Source: Bradyrhizobium sp. 186 (GTDB taxonomy: Bacteria; Pseudomonadota; Alphaproteobacteria; Rhizobiales; Xanthobacteraceae). Taken from it: a DNA stretch of 64,000 bases. The notes beneath the pieces are model-generated. The model made no database searches. It saw nothing but the letters and a program-made list of their open reading frames with translations, and was not told the DNA's origin. The stretch is taken from NCBI RefSeq assembly GCF_023101685.1, contig NZ_CP082164.1, positions 9,238,001-9,302,000 of the forward strand, in the 5' to 3' direction. Positions 8,943-18,042 of the stretch are shown here, piece after piece. The stretch's first letter is position 1, and every line of letters starts with the position of its first letter. A program made the position numbers and the translations under genes.

Positions 8943-10583
8943 ATGCCGAATCGTTTGCCGATGCCGCCTGCGGAACAACTGCTCAACGCCCCCGAATTCA
9001 CCGTCTCCGAGCTCTCGCAGTCCCTGAAGCGGACGGTGGAGGACGCCTATGGCCACGTCCGGGTCCGCGGCGAGATCTCGGGGTTTCGCGGCGCCCATTC
9101 CTCCGGCCACTGCTATTTCGCGCTCAAGGACGAGAGCGCCAAGATCGAGGCGGTGATCTGGAAGGGCGTGCACGGAAGGATGCGCTTCAAGCCCCAGGAG
9201 GGGCTCGAGGTCATCGCCACCGGCAAGCTCACGACCTATCCGGGCTCCTCAAAATACCAGATCGTGATCGAGGCGCTGGAGCCGGCCGGCATCGGCGCGC
9301 TGATGGCGCTGATGGAGGAGCGCAAGAAGAAGCTCGCTGCCGAAGGCCTGTTCGACGAGGCGCGAAAGCAGCTCCTGCCCTGGCTGCCCGAGGTGATCGG
9401 CGTCGTGACCTCGCCGACCGGCGCCGTCATCCGCGACATCCTGCACCGGCTCGAGGACCGTTTCCCCCGCCACGTGCTGGTGTGGCCGGTCAAGGTGCAG
9501 GGCGAGGGCTCGGCCGAGCAGGTCGCAGCCGCGATCCGCGGCTTCAACGCACTGCCGGAAGGCGGCAAGATTCCGCGGCCGGACGTCTTGATCGTGGCGC
9601 GCGGCGGCGGCTCACTGGAGGACCTCTGGTCGTTCAACGAGGAGATCGTGGTGCGTGCCGCGGCCGAGAGCATGATCCCGCTGATTTCGGCGGTGGGCCA
9701 CGAGACCGACATCACGCTGATCGACTTCGTCGCCGACAAGCGCGCGCCGACACCGACGGCCGCCGCCGAGATGGCGGTGCCGGTGCGCAGCGATCTCTTC
9801 GTCGAGGTCGCCGATCTCGCGCGCCGCACCCGTGCGTGCTGGCAACGCGGCCATGAAAGCCGACGGAACGAGTTGCGCGCCGCCGCGCGCGCGCTGCCGG
9901 CGGCAGGCGATCTCTTGGCGATTCCGCGGCAGCGGCTGGATTCGGCCGGCGCCTCCCTGCCCCGCGGCCTCAAGGCCAACACGCACGCACATTTCCGCCG
10001 ATTTACCGCCGCCAGCGCAAAACTGACGCTGCGGGTGCTGCACGGGCAGATTTCGCAGGCCGATCATCGGCTCACCGTATGCGGCGAGCGGCTCGGCCTG
10101 TCCGCGCGCTCGCTGTTGCGGCGGCGGCGCGACCGCTTTGCCGGACTTGAAGTGCGCTTACGCGCCTCAAAACTCTCCAACGCGCAGGCGCAGCGCAACG
10201 CGATTGCCCGCCAGCGCGAGCGCACGCATCGTCTTGCCGAGCGCGCCAGCCGCGCGCTGATCACGCTGCTGCAACGGCTCGATGCACGCGTCGGAAACAG
10301 CGGCAAGCTGCTCTCGGCGCTATCCTATCGCGGCGTTCTCGCCCGCGGCTTCGCGCTGGTGCGCGACGAGGCCGGCCATCCCTTGCATTCGGCGGACGCG
10401 GTCGGGCCGAACGCGCGGCTCGAGATCGAGTTTGGCGATGGCCGTGTCGGCGCGACCGCGGATGCGGATCGCCCCGCCCCGGCCGCAAAGCGCGCGGCAT
10501 CGCAACCGAAGTCGTCCGCGCAGGACGCCAAGCCCGCGCCGAAGCGCGTGGGCAAGCCGGTGGATCAGGGCAGTTTGTTTTAG
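8943..10583 (+). CDS. xseA: Exodeoxyribonuclease VII large subunit XseA
   Basis: 546 residues. The N-terminal OB-fold ([29 protein letters not shown]) is followed by the XseA catalytic core with [31 protein letters not shown] and [29 protein letters not shown] coiled-coil region and a low-complexity Ala/Lys/Pro tail of about 45 residues end the protein. With XseB it degrades single-stranded DNA. The start is [14 protein letters not shown]; the open frame continues upstream to 8649 but that is antisense to the hydrolase gene. No xseB is in the window. Confidence 0.95.
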   Translation: MPNRLPMPPAEQLLNAPEFTVSELSQSLKRTVEDAYGHVRVRGEISGFRGAHSSGHCYFALKDESAKIEAVIWKGVHGRMRFKPQEGLEVIATGKLTTYPGSSKYQIVIEALEPAGIGALMALMEERKKKLAAEGLFDEARKQLLPWLPEVIGVVTSPTGAVIRDILHRLEDRFPRHVLVWPVKVQGEGSAEQVAAAIRGFNALPEGGKIPRPDVLIVARGGGSLEDLWSFNEEIVVRAAAESMIPLISAVGHETDITLIDFVADKRAPTPTAAAEMAVPVRSDLFVEVADLARRTRACWQRGHESRRNELRAAARALPAAGDLLAIPRQRLDSAGASLPRGLKANTHAHFRRFTAASAKLTLRVLHGQISQADHRLTVCGERLGLSARSLLRRRRDRFAGLEVRLRASKLSNAQAQRNAIARQRERTHRLAERASRALITLLQRLDARVGNSGKLLSALSYRGVLARGFALVRDEAGHPLHSADAVGPNARLEIEFGDGRVGATADADRPAPAAKRAASQPKSSAQDAKPAPKRVGKPVDQGSLF

Positions 10584-10590
10584 GGTCTCT

Positions 10591-10690
10591 GTCATTCCCC
10601 GCGTAGGCGGGGAATCCAGTACGCCGCAGCTTCTCGATGAACTACGGACGCCTCGGGGTACTGGATCGCCCGATCAAGTCGGGCGATGAC
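10591..10690. repeat. Intergenic palindromic repeat, family B
   Basis: Begins gtcattccccgcgtaggcgg and ends cgatcaagtcgggcgatgac, with atccagtac near the left end and gtactggat near the right. The copy at 34867-34968 shares the atccagtac / gtactggg spacing and outer arms. It lies directly after xseA and may stabilise or end its transcript. Confidence 0.8.
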
Positions 10691-10732
10691 ACCGAGTATG
10701 TGGGATGCGTGTTGCCACACACACGCGCTGTC

Positions 10733-10833
10733 GTCCTGGCGAAAGCCAGGACGACGCTGGGAGAGATCGTAGCCGCATAAGCGAAGCGATGCGGGAGCAG
10801 TCGCCCCGGATATCGCTGCGCTCATCCGGGCTA
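10733..10833. repeat. Further palindromic repeats downstream of xseA
   Basis: Two short palindromes back to back: cgtcctggcgaaagccaggacg, then a degenerate member of the gtagcccggatg...catccgggctac family (the right arm tcatccgggctac ends near 10833). Together with 10591-10690 they fill the gap after xseA. No gene is seen in this gap. Confidence 0.65.
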
Positions 10834-10849
10834 CAAGACCGTCGTATGC

Positions 10850-10993
10850 CTACCGGCAGGACAATCCCGCGTCAATCGTGGTCCAGAAGCCGCAATGTTC
10901 CGGGGCGAGCTGCGGCGCGCCGGCTTGGGCTTCGATCAGGAAGATCGCGACGGTGAAGACGATCAGTGCGGAGGAGAAGAGGACGAGGCGCAT
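10850..10993 (-). CDS. Possible small secreted protein (47 aa)
   Basis: Reads MRLVLFSSALIVFTVAIF followed by LIEAQAGAPQLAPEHCG and an end at DAGLSCR. A hydrophobic signal-like stretch covers residues 3-20 and two cysteines lie in the short mature part. No clear ribosome binding site is visible, and the frame stays open upstream. It lies between two repeat clusters. No function is assigned; the signal-like start and neutral tail are the only support. Confidence 0.45.
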   Translation of the reverse strand: MRLVLFSSALIVFTVAIFLIEAQAGAPQLAPEHCGFWTTIDAGLSCR

Positions 10994-11163
10994 GCGGAAT
11001 GCGTTCGACGGACATCGTGGTCGAACTAAGGCGCCGCCACATACTGAAACCGGCCGGACGCCCAATCCGTAGATTCCCGGTCGGCCATTATCCGTGCAGG
11101 GCGGTGGTCGATGCGGGGCTGTCCGCTCCACATTGTTCCTCGGGCGGCCCCGCTTCGGAACGC

Positions 11164-11246
11164 GTAGCCCGGATGGAGCGAAGCGAAATCCGGGACGTCG
11201 CAGCGCGCGGCACCACCCGGATTACGCTTCGCTCCATCCGGGCTAC
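11164..11246. repeat. Near-perfect intergenic inverted repeat
   Basis: The left arm gtagcccggatggagcgaag and right arm cttcgctccatccgggctac are exact reverse complements over 20 bases. Inner sequence (cgaaatccggg / cccggattacg) extends the pairing. It lies just past the 3' end of the minus-strand hydrolase-like gene, where it could act as an mRNA 3' hairpin. Confidence 0.88.
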
Positions 11247-11256
11247 AACACGACCG

Positions 11257-12081
11257 CTACCGCGCCAGCCACTCCGCGACCTGCTTCTGCGAATCCGCGC
11301 GCGCGTCCGCGTCGGTGCCGAGATGGCCGTGCTCCGGTGCGGCTGCATCGCTGCTGCCGGCGAGCGCGTGCAGCGGCGTGTTGGCGCGGTCGAAATCGTG
11401 ATAGGCGCCGGGATAGACCACGATGCGCGCGAGCGCGCTGCGGCCATGCGCACCATCGACCATCTGGCGGCAGGCCGGGGGCGACGACACGTCGTCATTG
11501 GCGCCGATCAGCACCAGCGTCGGCAGGCGCGTGCTCCAGCCGAGGCCGGCGGAAATCCGGCAGTCCGGATAGAAGGCGATCGCCGCGCGAAAATCCGGAC
11601 CGGCGTCGCGCGCAACGTTCTGCGGCCGCACCGCCCATAGCAGCGCGCTCGCGCCGTTGGCCCAGCCGATCAGGCTGATGCGGCCGCGCGCGACCCAGGG
11701 CTGCTTCATCAGCCAGCCTCGCGCCGCCGCGACGTCGGCGACACGCTCGCGCCGCGCCTTGACGTGCATCTCCTTGACGCGGCATTGCGGCCCGAGCTCG
11801 CGCGAACCGTAGCTATCGGGCAGCAGCACGGCGTTGCCGGCCTTGAGCAGTTGCAGCGCCCAGTCGCGGTAGCGCGGCAGCACCGGATCGGAATGGCCGC
11901 CAAGACCGCCGCAGCCATGCAGCGCGATCACGGTCGGAAACGGCCCCTCGCCCTCGGGCTTGTAGAGCTGCGCATGCAAGATGCCGGACGAGAGTGGAAT
12001 CTCGACCTGCTGCGGCGCGGGCGCAGCGTGCGCGGCCGACATCAGCAGAATCAGGAACAGGGCGGTCAGTCGAAGGCGCAT
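11257..12081 (-). CDS. Secreted dienelactone-hydrolase-like protein lacking the nucleophile
   Basis: 274 residues from MRLRLTALFL, chosen because a signal peptide (residues 1-20, cleavage after AHA) follows directly; an upstream start at 12171 is less likely. The fold is that of the dienelactone hydrolase family: oxyanion loop HGCGG at 55-59, acid region GANDD at 193-197, and His228 in YHDFD. At the nucleophile elbow, where Ser or Cys is expected, the sequence is GWANG with Ala141 (codon gcc). The other two triad positions remain. It may be an inactive hydrolase, or use another residue. It is periplasmic or secreted, and divergent from the DUF2093 gene. Confidence 0.85.
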   Translation of the reverse strand: MRLRLTALFLILLMSAAHAAPAPQQVEIPLSSGILHAQLYKPEGEGPFPTVIALHGCGGLGGHSDPVLPRYRDWALQLLKAGNAVLLPDSYGSRELGPQCRVKEMHVKARRERVADVAAARGWLMKQPWVARGRISLIGWANGASALLWAVRPQNVARDAGPDFRAAIAFYPDCRISAGLGWSTRLPTLVLIGANDDVSSPPACRQMVDGAHGRSALARIVVYPGAYHDFDRANTPLHALAGSSDAAAPEHGHLGTDADARADSQKQVAEWLAR

Positions 12082-12292
12082 CGGACTCTGCCGGGTAATA
12101 AGGTGCCGGTCGCAAGCGGGCCGGAACCAGCGATGCTTCGCCGCAGCACTATCATGCGACAACAGCGGCAAAACATCACAAATCGGTGGGTTTGACGGGC
12201 GGACAAGGCATCCTATTTATGGTAGATCGAATTCATCACATCATGCCCTCCAGGGTTTTCCACGGAGAGGCTTTCCACGGAGACTATCGACT

Positions 12293-12520
12293 GTGCTGAA
12301 CAAGTTCGGCCCCTCTGGCCATGGCGAAGCGCAGGTGCAGTATCTCGACGGCGATTTCCGCGTGATCTCGCCGGGGACCTATGTGCGCTGCGCGATATCA
12401 GACACGCGGATCCCGCTCGACGAACTGAAATACTGGAGCGTCGACCTCCAGGAAGCCTACGCCACGCCCGCCGCCGTATTGCAGCGGCATTTCCCCGGCG
12501 CGCCGAAGCCGCAGCCGTAA
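12293..12520 (+). CDS. DUF2093 domain protein
   Basis: 75 residues from a GTG start with ggag about ten bases upstream. The sequence VLNKFGPSGHGEAQVQYLDG, then DFRVISPGTYVRCAISDTRI and PLDELKYWSVDLQEAY, matches the small DUF2093 family of alphaproteobacteria as I recall it. Its function is unknown. It is cytosolic with no signal peptide. The frame upstream belongs to the antisense of the hydrolase gene. It converges with the PsiF-like gene. Confidence 0.85.
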   Translation: MLNKFGPSGHGEAQVQYLDGDFRVISPGTYVRCAISDTRIPLDELKYWSVDLQEAYATPAAVLQRHFPGAPKPQP

Positions 12521-12536
12521 GGCCGCGGCCGCACGC

Positions 12537-12851
12537 CTATTGTTGCTCGGTGCCATCCGCGCCCACGCAGCTCTTCACGAAATTCTTCCTGGGCTCGCCG
12601 ACGATCTTCTGATCGATCGCCTGCTTCAGACAATCGACCCGCGCCTGCGCTATGCAGAGCTGCATCTGGTCGCGCTTGTCCTGTCCCTTCATGTTTTGAG
12701 TCGTGGCGAGACACGTCACGCGCTTGGTCGCGGGAACCGGCACCGTGCTGGTCGGAGCAGCGGAAGCCGCCGGCGGCGTCGTTTGTGCGAACACGGGCGC
12801 AATGATCAGACACACAAGGCTTGCGGCGACGGCCGCGGACAGCAGTTTCAT
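12537..12851 (-). CDS. Small periplasmic PsiF-like protein
   Basis: 104 residues with a clear signal peptide (residues 1-22, ...APVFAQ). A Thr/Pro/Ala linker follows, then a four-cysteine helical part (TCLATTQNMKGQDKRD, LCIAQARVDCLKQA, GEPRKNFVKSCVG). The phrase GEPRKNFVKSC resembles the repeated motif of PsiF, a phosphate-starvation-inducible protein, though that link is only by eye. The cysteines probably form disulfides in the periplasm. No role is known. Confidence 0.75.
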   Translation of the reverse strand: MKLLSAAVAASLVCLIIAPVFAQTTPPAASAAPTSTVPVPATKRVTCLATTQNMKGQDKRDQMQLCIAQARVDCLKQAIDQKIVGEPRKNFVKSCVGADGTEQQ

Positions 12852-13392
12852 TGAATTCTCCTGGTCGTCTGAAACTGGTAGGAGTTTTGCGATGAACGAC
12901 GCGTGAATGGCAGGCCTGCTGCCGGATGGGCAAAGCGCAGCTGCCCTGCCGGCGTAGCACGCACGAGCGGTGCAGCTTATCGCGAGGCGTGGAAATGGTC
13001 CGCGTCGGCGTCCCGACGATGTTCGCGCGCGCCTGAAGTGCGCGTCTCACAGCAAATAATCTCCGTCGTGCCGATTCGCGTTGCATCGAATAGTGCTTGC
13101 ACTCTGGGGTAAGTCATTTCGCGCTGTGGTTGGCGTTTTTGTTGCGGCTTGGTGCCCTTAGGTTGTTTGACGAAGTCTTGGTGAAACACAGGGCTGCTAT
13201 AGTGGAGCTTAGGTCATTAGCCCTGTTCTTTTTATCGCACAGACAATCAAGTCGACCAATCGGCCACTGAGCTTTGGAATTGGCGCCGTCTGTGAACGGG
13301 CTCATATCGAAGAGCCATCTGACGGGCTACGATCATCAAGAAAATTCGCGGTGGAATATCTGTATATCGAAACTCAAACGATGGGGGTGATC
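12852..13392. other. Gene-poor interval, locally AT-richer
   Basis: No convincing gene is seen here on either strand. The part from about 13100 to 13380 is clearly richer in A and T than its surroundings, with runs such as ttctttttat. It probably holds promoter signals for the small frames downstream, or decayed sequence. Confidence 0.5.
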
Positions 13393-13578
13393 ATGCCCGC
13401 CATATTAGACCTGCTCTATCGTGAATATTGCCGCGCCCGCCTCGCTGAAATGCGGAAACAGCTTCTGATCGCAACTGAACGCGCCGAAGCTCTGGACGCG
13501 GATCATCATCCTGCGGATCAGGGTGACGATGACAAGGTGGACACACACCGCAAAACCGGTCACCGCGCGCCGAATTGA
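13393..13578 (+). CDS. Small basic hypothetical protein
   Basis: 61 residues, MPAILDLLYREYCRARLAEM then RKQLLIATERAEALDADHHP. The first 35 residues form a likely amphipathic helix rich in Arg, Leu and Glu; the tail is His/Asp-rich and probably disordered. Small proteins with LLYREYCRARLAEMR seem familiar from Bradyrhizobium, but I have no function for them. An earlier in-frame start exists at 13351. It lies in the gene-poor pocket beside another micro-ORF. Confidence 0.5.
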   Translation: MPAILDLLYREYCRARLAEMRKQLLIATERAEALDADHHPADQGDDDKVDTHRKTGHRAPN

Positions 13579-13649
13579 AGCGGCCCCAAGACCGGCGACC
13601 TCTCCCGCGTAGCAGTGCCGAGCAATTGGCAACAGTTTGGGAGGCAGCA

Positions 13650-13736
13650 ATGAATACGCCGGAATGCTATACTGTCATGGTGGCTTGCGTCTCGTGCCTG
13701 ACCATTGTCGGATTGATGGTCGTTGGGGCGTGGTGA
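13650..13736 (+). CDS. Micro-protein, single membrane span (28 aa)
   Basis: The frame reads MNTPECYTVMVACVSCLTIV and ends GLMVVGAW. A strong ribosome binding site (gggagg) lies seven to twelve bases upstream of the ATG. Most of the protein is one hydrophobic helix with three cysteines. This spacing and composition suggest a real small membrane protein, but length alone makes the call uncertain. Confidence 0.45.
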   Translation: MNTPECYTVMVACVSCLTIVGLMVVGAW

Positions 13737-13906
13737 GCATGACTTACCGCTGAACTGCGAATGCAGGCTGTTACAGCCGCTGGCAAGCACGCTCGGTCGG
13801 GCCTATGGCGCCGGCGTTCCGCACTGGTCGTTACAGCCGTCGCATCTAAGCGGCTCAAAGCTCAGCAGTTCGGCGCAAAGCCCCTCGCTTTGCCCACTTT
13901 GCGGGA

Positions 13907-14923
13907 TTATCGCCCGCCGAATCTTCGCTCACGCGCCTTGTAGAGATGGTCGCTGACCAGTTGCCGAAGCGCAGCCAGATCGTCGTACTCGAGCTGAACC
14001 GCGAACGGCACGATACCGTCAGGCAGGCCCTCACTGCCGCGCAGGCGCGCAAGATCCTTTTCCGTCGTCACCAGCGTGAGCTGCTCGCGCTTCGCGTCCG
14101 CCGCCAGCGCAGCGATCTCGGCTTGCGAGAACATGTGGTGGTCGGCGAAGGGACGCGTGCGCACAACCTCGATTCCGCTGGCACGCAGCGTGCGGAAGAA
14201 GCGTTCGGGGTCGCCGATGCCGGCGAAGGCCAAAACCTGCTTGCCGAACAGCTGCCCGACCGAAGCCGCATCCGGCCTCAAGCGCGCGCGCAGCACCGGG
14301 TTGCCGCGCGCAGCAATCTCGGCCGCGACATCGTCGGCGGCATGTCCATCGCCGATCAGTACCAGCGCGTCGGTGCGCGCGAGCTGCGCCTTCAGCGGCG
14401 CGCGGAGGGGACCGGCGGGAAACACCTTGCCGTTGCCGAGCCCGCGCGCGCTGTCGATCACGATCAGCGAGGCGTCCTTCATGATGCCCGGATTCTGAAA
14501 GCCGTCATCCATCAGGATCACGGTCGCGCCGCGTGATTTTGCGAGCGCCACACCCTCGAGACGGTCGCGCGCGACCGCGACCGGCACGTCGCGCACCATC
14601 ATCAGGGGCTCGTCGCCGACGTCAGTTGCGGTGTGACGTTCGCGATCGACCATCACTGGGCCCTGCAATCGCCCGCCATAGCCGCGGCTGAGCACGACAG
14701 GGGTCTCGCCGAGCTCGCGCAACAGTTTCGTCAGCGCGAGCACGGTCGGCGTCTTGCCGGCGCCGCCGACATGGTAGTTGCCGACGCAGATCACGGGGAT
14801 GCCGGCATCTACGCCTGTGCGCAGCATGCGCCGTTCGGCGATCGCGCCATAGAGCGCGCCCAACGGCCGTAACGCGTGCGACTTGAAGGAGCGAGGCCGG
14901 TACCAGAAGGCCGGCTCACGCAT
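13907..14923 (-). CDS. lpxK: Tetraacyldisaccharide 4'-kinase LpxK
   Basis: 338 residues, typical for LpxK. Starts MREPAFWYRPRSFKSHALRP, then the P-loop region VICVGNYHVGGAGKTPTVLA (about 45-64) and DDGFQNPG, the family signature. LpxK phosphorylates the 4' position of the lipid A disaccharide at the inner membrane. The start overlaps the end of waaA by eight bases. It is the last gene of the minus-strand envelope operon, matching its place directly before or after Kdo transfer in the pathway. Confidence 0.95.
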   Translation of the reverse strand: MREPAFWYRPRSFKSHALRPLGALYGAIAERRMLRTGVDAGIPVICVGNYHVGGAGKTPTVLALTKLLRELGETPVVLSRGYGGRLQGPVMVDRERHTATDVGDEPLMMVRDVPVAVARDRLEGVALAKSRGATVILMDDGFQNPGIMKDASLIVIDSARGLGNGKVFPAGPLRAPLKAQLARTDALVLIGDGHAADDVAAEIAARGNPVLRARLRPDAASVGQLFGKQVLAFAGIGDPERFFRTLRASGIEVVRTRPFADHHMFSQAEIAALAADAKREQLTLVTTEKDLARLRGSEGLPDGIVPFAVQLEYDDLAALRQLVSDHLYKARERRFGGR

Positions 14924-16220
14924 TGGCGGCTCCCATCTCGATCCGCAACTGCATCAGATACGGCTCCAGAGCCGTCATGGTGCGGTCGAGCGCGCCGCCG
15001 AGCTGCTCCACCACGCCCGCGCCCGACCGTTGCATCCTGTCGCGCACGGTGGGATCGGCCAGCAACTGGCCGAGCTGCTTGATCAGCGCCTCCTGCGTCT
15101 CGGCCTGCCGCGCCCCGCCGGCTTGATCGAGCGCCTCGAAGACATCGGCGAAGTTGAAGACGTGCGGACCATGGATGATCGCCGCACCCAGCTTGATCGC
15201 CTCGATCGGATTCTGCCCGCCGTGACGAATCAGCGAGCCGCCCATGAACACGATCGGCGACAGGCGGTAGAACAGCCCGAGCTCGCCCATGGTGTCGGCG
15301 ACATAGACATCGGTCGCAGCCCCCGGCAGTTCCTCGCGCGAACGCAAGGCCGGCTTCAGGCCTGACGCCGTGATCAAACCGCCAATCGAGGAGCCGCGAT
15401 TCGGATGCCGCGGCACGATCACGGTCAAGAGTTGCGGGAAGAAACCGGTGAGGCTGCGATGCGCCGCAACCAGCATCTCTTCCTCGCCCGGATGGGTCGA
15501 GGCCGCGACGATGATTGGACGCCCGCGCGTCATCGCCATCAGCCGCTCGAGCTTTGCGGGATCGGCAGGCGGCGCCGGCACGTCGAGCTTGAGATTGCCG
15601 GTAGCGACAACGTCGCGACCGCCGAGCGCGGAGAAGCGCTCGGCATCGGTCTTCGACTGCGCGAGGCAGATATCGAACCGCGACAGTAGCGCCGAGATGG
15701 TGCCGTACATCCGCCGCCAACGCGGGAAGGAGCGCGGCGACATCCGTCCGTTGATCAGCACCATCGGCACCCGCCGCGTCGCGCCCGCCAGGATCAGGTT
15801 CGGCCACAGGTCGGATTCGATGAACAGCGCCAGCGACGGCTTCCAGTGATCGAGGAAGCGCGCGACATAGCGCGGAGAATCATACGGCACGTATTGATGG
15901 ATGACGTCGGGCGGAAAGCGCTTGGCCACCATTGCGGCCGAGGTGACGGTGCCCGAGGTCAGGAGAATGCGCAGGTTCAGATCGCGCAGCCGCTCGATCA
16001 GCGCCGCCGCAGCCAACACCTCGCCGACACTGGCGCCATGGATCCAGACCAGCGGGCCGTGCGGCCTCACGTCCTGGGAGAGGCCGCGCCGTTCGCCAAC
16101 GCGCGCCGGATCCTCCTTGCCCTGCTTCAGCCGCCGCTTGATCAGCGCAGGCGCGAGCGGCACCAGGCCGCTAGCCAGGCGCTGATACATCCGCAGCGTC
16201 ATCGGCAGCGAATTAGGCAT
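14916..16220 (-). CDS. waaA: 3-deoxy-D-manno-octulosonic acid (Kdo) transferase
   Basis: 434 residues from MPNSLPMTLR; starts at 16250 or 16202 are alternatives. It has an N-terminal membrane-proximal helix, then WIHGASVGEVLAA with the catalytic Glu expected of WaaA/KdtA, and the C-terminal GT-B part with PRHPNRG and MGGSLIRHGGQNPIEAIKLG, the CMP-Kdo site. It adds Kdo to lipid IVA. The coding region overlaps both the upstream acyltransferase gene and lpxK by about eight bases, so translation is probably coupled. Confidence 0.95.
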   Translation of the reverse strand: MPNSLPMTLRMYQRLASGLVPLAPALIKRRLKQGKEDPARVGERRGLSQDVRPHGPLVWIHGASVGEVLAAAALIERLRDLNLRILLTSGTVTSAAMVAKRFPPDVIHQYVPYDSPRYVARFLDHWKPSLALFIESDLWPNLILAGATRRVPMVLINGRMSPRSFPRWRRMYGTISALLSRFDICLAQSKTDAERFSALGGRDVVATGNLKLDVPAPPADPAKLERLMAMTRGRPIIVAASTHPGEEEMLVAAHRSLTGFFPQLLTVIVPRHPNRGSSIGGLITASGLKPALRSREELPGAATDVYVADTMGELGLFYRLSPIVFMGGSLIRHGGQNPIEAIKLGAAIIHGPHVFNFADVFEALDQAGGARQAETQEALIKQLGQLLADPTVRDRMQRSGAGVVEQLGGALDRTMTALEPYLMQLRIEMGAANA

Positions 16221-16926
16221 CTTCGGGTCCCGGACGGCCGAGTTGCGCATAGGCGCGGCGAGTCGCTTCGTTCAACGTCTCTTCCAGCTCCAGCCGTAGC
16301 GCTTCCATGGTCGCGGCGTCGGCATCCGGTGGAACGTGGATTTCCTTGATGCCGACCAATGCGCCGCGCCCGAATGGCAAATTGATGGTGGTGCGGTCCC
16401 AGTTCTTGAGCCGGATGAAGCGGCTGGTTGCCATCGCGAAAGGCATGATCGGCCGTCCCGATTCCCGTGCCAGCATGATGATGCCGAGCCCGGCCACGCG
16501 CGAGCGCTTCGGGACATCGGCGGTCAGCGCGACATTACAATCGTCCTGGAGAGTCCGCACCATTTCCTTGAAGGCGCCGACGCCACCTTTACGGTGAAAG
16601 GCGCTGCCGTGGTCGCCGGAACCGCGGATGGTGCCGATGCCGAGCCGCTCGGCGGCGATCGCGTTGAACTCGCCGTCGCGGTGGCGGGAGATCAGGACCC
16701 TAGCCTTGTACCGGTCCTTGTTCTTGATGAAGGGGGTGAGGAAATGCTGGCCGTGCCAGAAGGCGAAGATCGCGGGGATCTGCGGCTCGACGCGATCATA
16801 GACGTCCGGCGGATCGAACGTGAACTTGTTGGTCCGCCAGACCAGGCGCAGATATTCGGCCGCCAGAATCCCGACGGCACGCTGAAACCAGCTGCTTCGT
16901 AGCGTATTGCGAAGCAGCTTTTTCAA
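16213..16926 (-). CDS. Lysophospholipid acyltransferase family protein (DUF374)
   Basis: 237 residues with FWHGQHFLTPFI, the acyltransferase His motif of the DUF374 group, then SRHRDGEFNAIAAERLGIGTIRGSG and ADVPKRSRVAGLGI. This family sits in lipid A gene clusters of alphaproteobacteria and probably adds a secondary acyl chain or acts in lipid A assembly; the exact acyl transfer is not known. It overlaps DUF4170 by four bases (ATGA) and waaA by eight. Confidence 0.9.
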   Translation of the reverse strand: MKKLLRNTLRSSWFQRAVGILAAEYLRLVWRTNKFTFDPPDVYDRVEPQIPAIFAFWHGQHFLTPFIKNKDRYKARVLISRHRDGEFNAIAAERLGIGTIRGSGDHGSAFHRKGGVGAFKEMVRTLQDDCNVALTADVPKRSRVAGLGIIMLARESGRPIMPFAMATSRFIRLKNWDRTTINLPFGRGALVGIKEIHVPPDADAATMEALRLELEETLNEATRRAYAQLGRPGPEDA

Positions 16927-17171
16927 CGCGCCGGCTTCGGTTCTTGATTCGGATCGAGCAGCCGATGGAGGTGGACGATGAAATAGCGCATCTGCGCGTT
17001 GTCGACCGTGCTCTGCGCCTTGGCCCGCCAGGCGGCGTGCGCGGTCGCATAGTTCGGATAGAGGCCGACGATCTCGACGTCGTCCAGGTTCTTGAAGGTG
17101 TTGTGCTCGAGATCGAGCAGCTCGCCACCGATGACAAGGTGGAGCAGTTGTTGCGGGGCACTATCTGGCAT
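16923..17171 (-). CDS. DUF4170 domain protein
   Basis: 82 residues from MPDSAPQQLLHLVIGGELLD; it holds the phrase VEIVGLYPNYATAHAAWRAK typical of DUF4170, a small alphaproteobacterial family of unknown function. The start was chosen where the conserved part begins; an upstream frame to 17276 has no support. It is translationally coupled to the acyltransferase gene. Its repeated presence in lipid A operons hints at an envelope role, which is inference. Confidence 0.85.
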   Translation of the reverse strand: MPDSAPQQLLHLVIGGELLDLEHNTFKNLDDVEIVGLYPNYATAHAAWRAKAQSTVDNAQMRYFIVHLHRLLDPNQEPKPAR

Positions 17172-17232
17172 GGGTTCTCTTCCTAACGGGCTGCCCGGCA
17201 AAGCAGTGGTCGACAAGCACAACGGACGCGCT

Positions 17233-18042
17233 TCACGGCAAGGGACGGTCTCGAAAATGCGCGACAATGCTCGCATGACGATCGCGGCCCGCTGCCATCA
17301 GCACCCCGTGCGTGACTTCCCGGCGGTTATAAAGGATGGGTTCTCCGGAGAGGTCGCTCATCCTACCATCCGCTTCCTGCACGATCAAATCGGCCGCCGC
17401 AAGGTCCCAATCGTGGCTGTTGCCCCCCGCAAAAGCCGCATCCAGCGCGCCATGGGCGACCCGGCAGAGCCGGAGCGCGAGCGAACCGATTCGCGGATGC
17501 AGCCTGATCTCGCCCAGTGACGGCTTCAGACGCTCGACCAGCGGCTTCGGGCCGGCGACGCGGGAGAAGTCGAGCTCGGATCCGGGTGTCGCCCGCACGG
17601 GCGCATCGTTGAGGGTCGTGCCGTGTCCGCGTGCGGCGAAAAAGAATTCACCGCTGGTCGGCGCAAACACCGCGGCAAGGACCGGCGAGGCATCCTCGAC
17701 CAGCGCCACGCTGACGCACCAGTCGTCATGGCCGCCCAGATAGTTGCGCGTGCCGTCGATGGGATCGACCACCCATGTCAGCCGCCGCAACAGCCGCGAC
17801 TCGTCGTCGGCGCTCTCCTCCGACAGCCAGCCATAGTCCGGCGTGGCGGAGCGTAATCGCGCTTCGAGGAGGTCGTTGACGGCAATGTCGGCTTCCGAGA
17901 CCGGCGAGGACGCGCCCTTGGTCCACTTCTTCAGCTCGGTGCCGAACATCGACCGCGCCAGCGCGCCCGCCTCCCGCACCGTGTCTTTCAGCAGCGCCGC
18001 GTCGCGCGTCAGGATGGTCTCGTTCGCGTCAGCGTCCGCCAA
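17233..18042 (-). CDS. cysQ: 3'(2'),5'-bisphosphate nucleotidase CysQ / inositol monophosphatase family
   Basis: 269 residues. The metal-binding motifs of the family are visible: LSEESADD, VVDPIDGTRNYLGG and HDWDLAAADLIVQEADG. It probably removes the 3'-phosphate of PAP or acts on a related sugar phosphate. Assignment to CysQ rather than inositol monophosphatase is from general similarity and from the usual neighbours in this order of bacteria. It overlaps the pmbA stop by 14 bases, and DUF4170 follows after 61 bases. Confidence 0.85.
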   Translation of the reverse strand: MADADANETILTRDAALLKDTVREAGALARSMFGTELKKWTKGASSPVSEADIAVNDLLEARLRSATPDYGWLSEESADDESRLLRRLTWVVDPIDGTRNYLGGHDDWCVSVALVEDASPVLAAVFAPTSGEFFFAARGHGTTLNDAPVRATPGSELDFSRVAGPKPLVERLKPSLGEIRLHPRIGSLALRLCRVAHGALDAAFAGGNSHDWDLAAADLIVQEADGRMSDLSGEPILYNRREVTHGVLMAAGRDRHASIVAHFRDRPLP

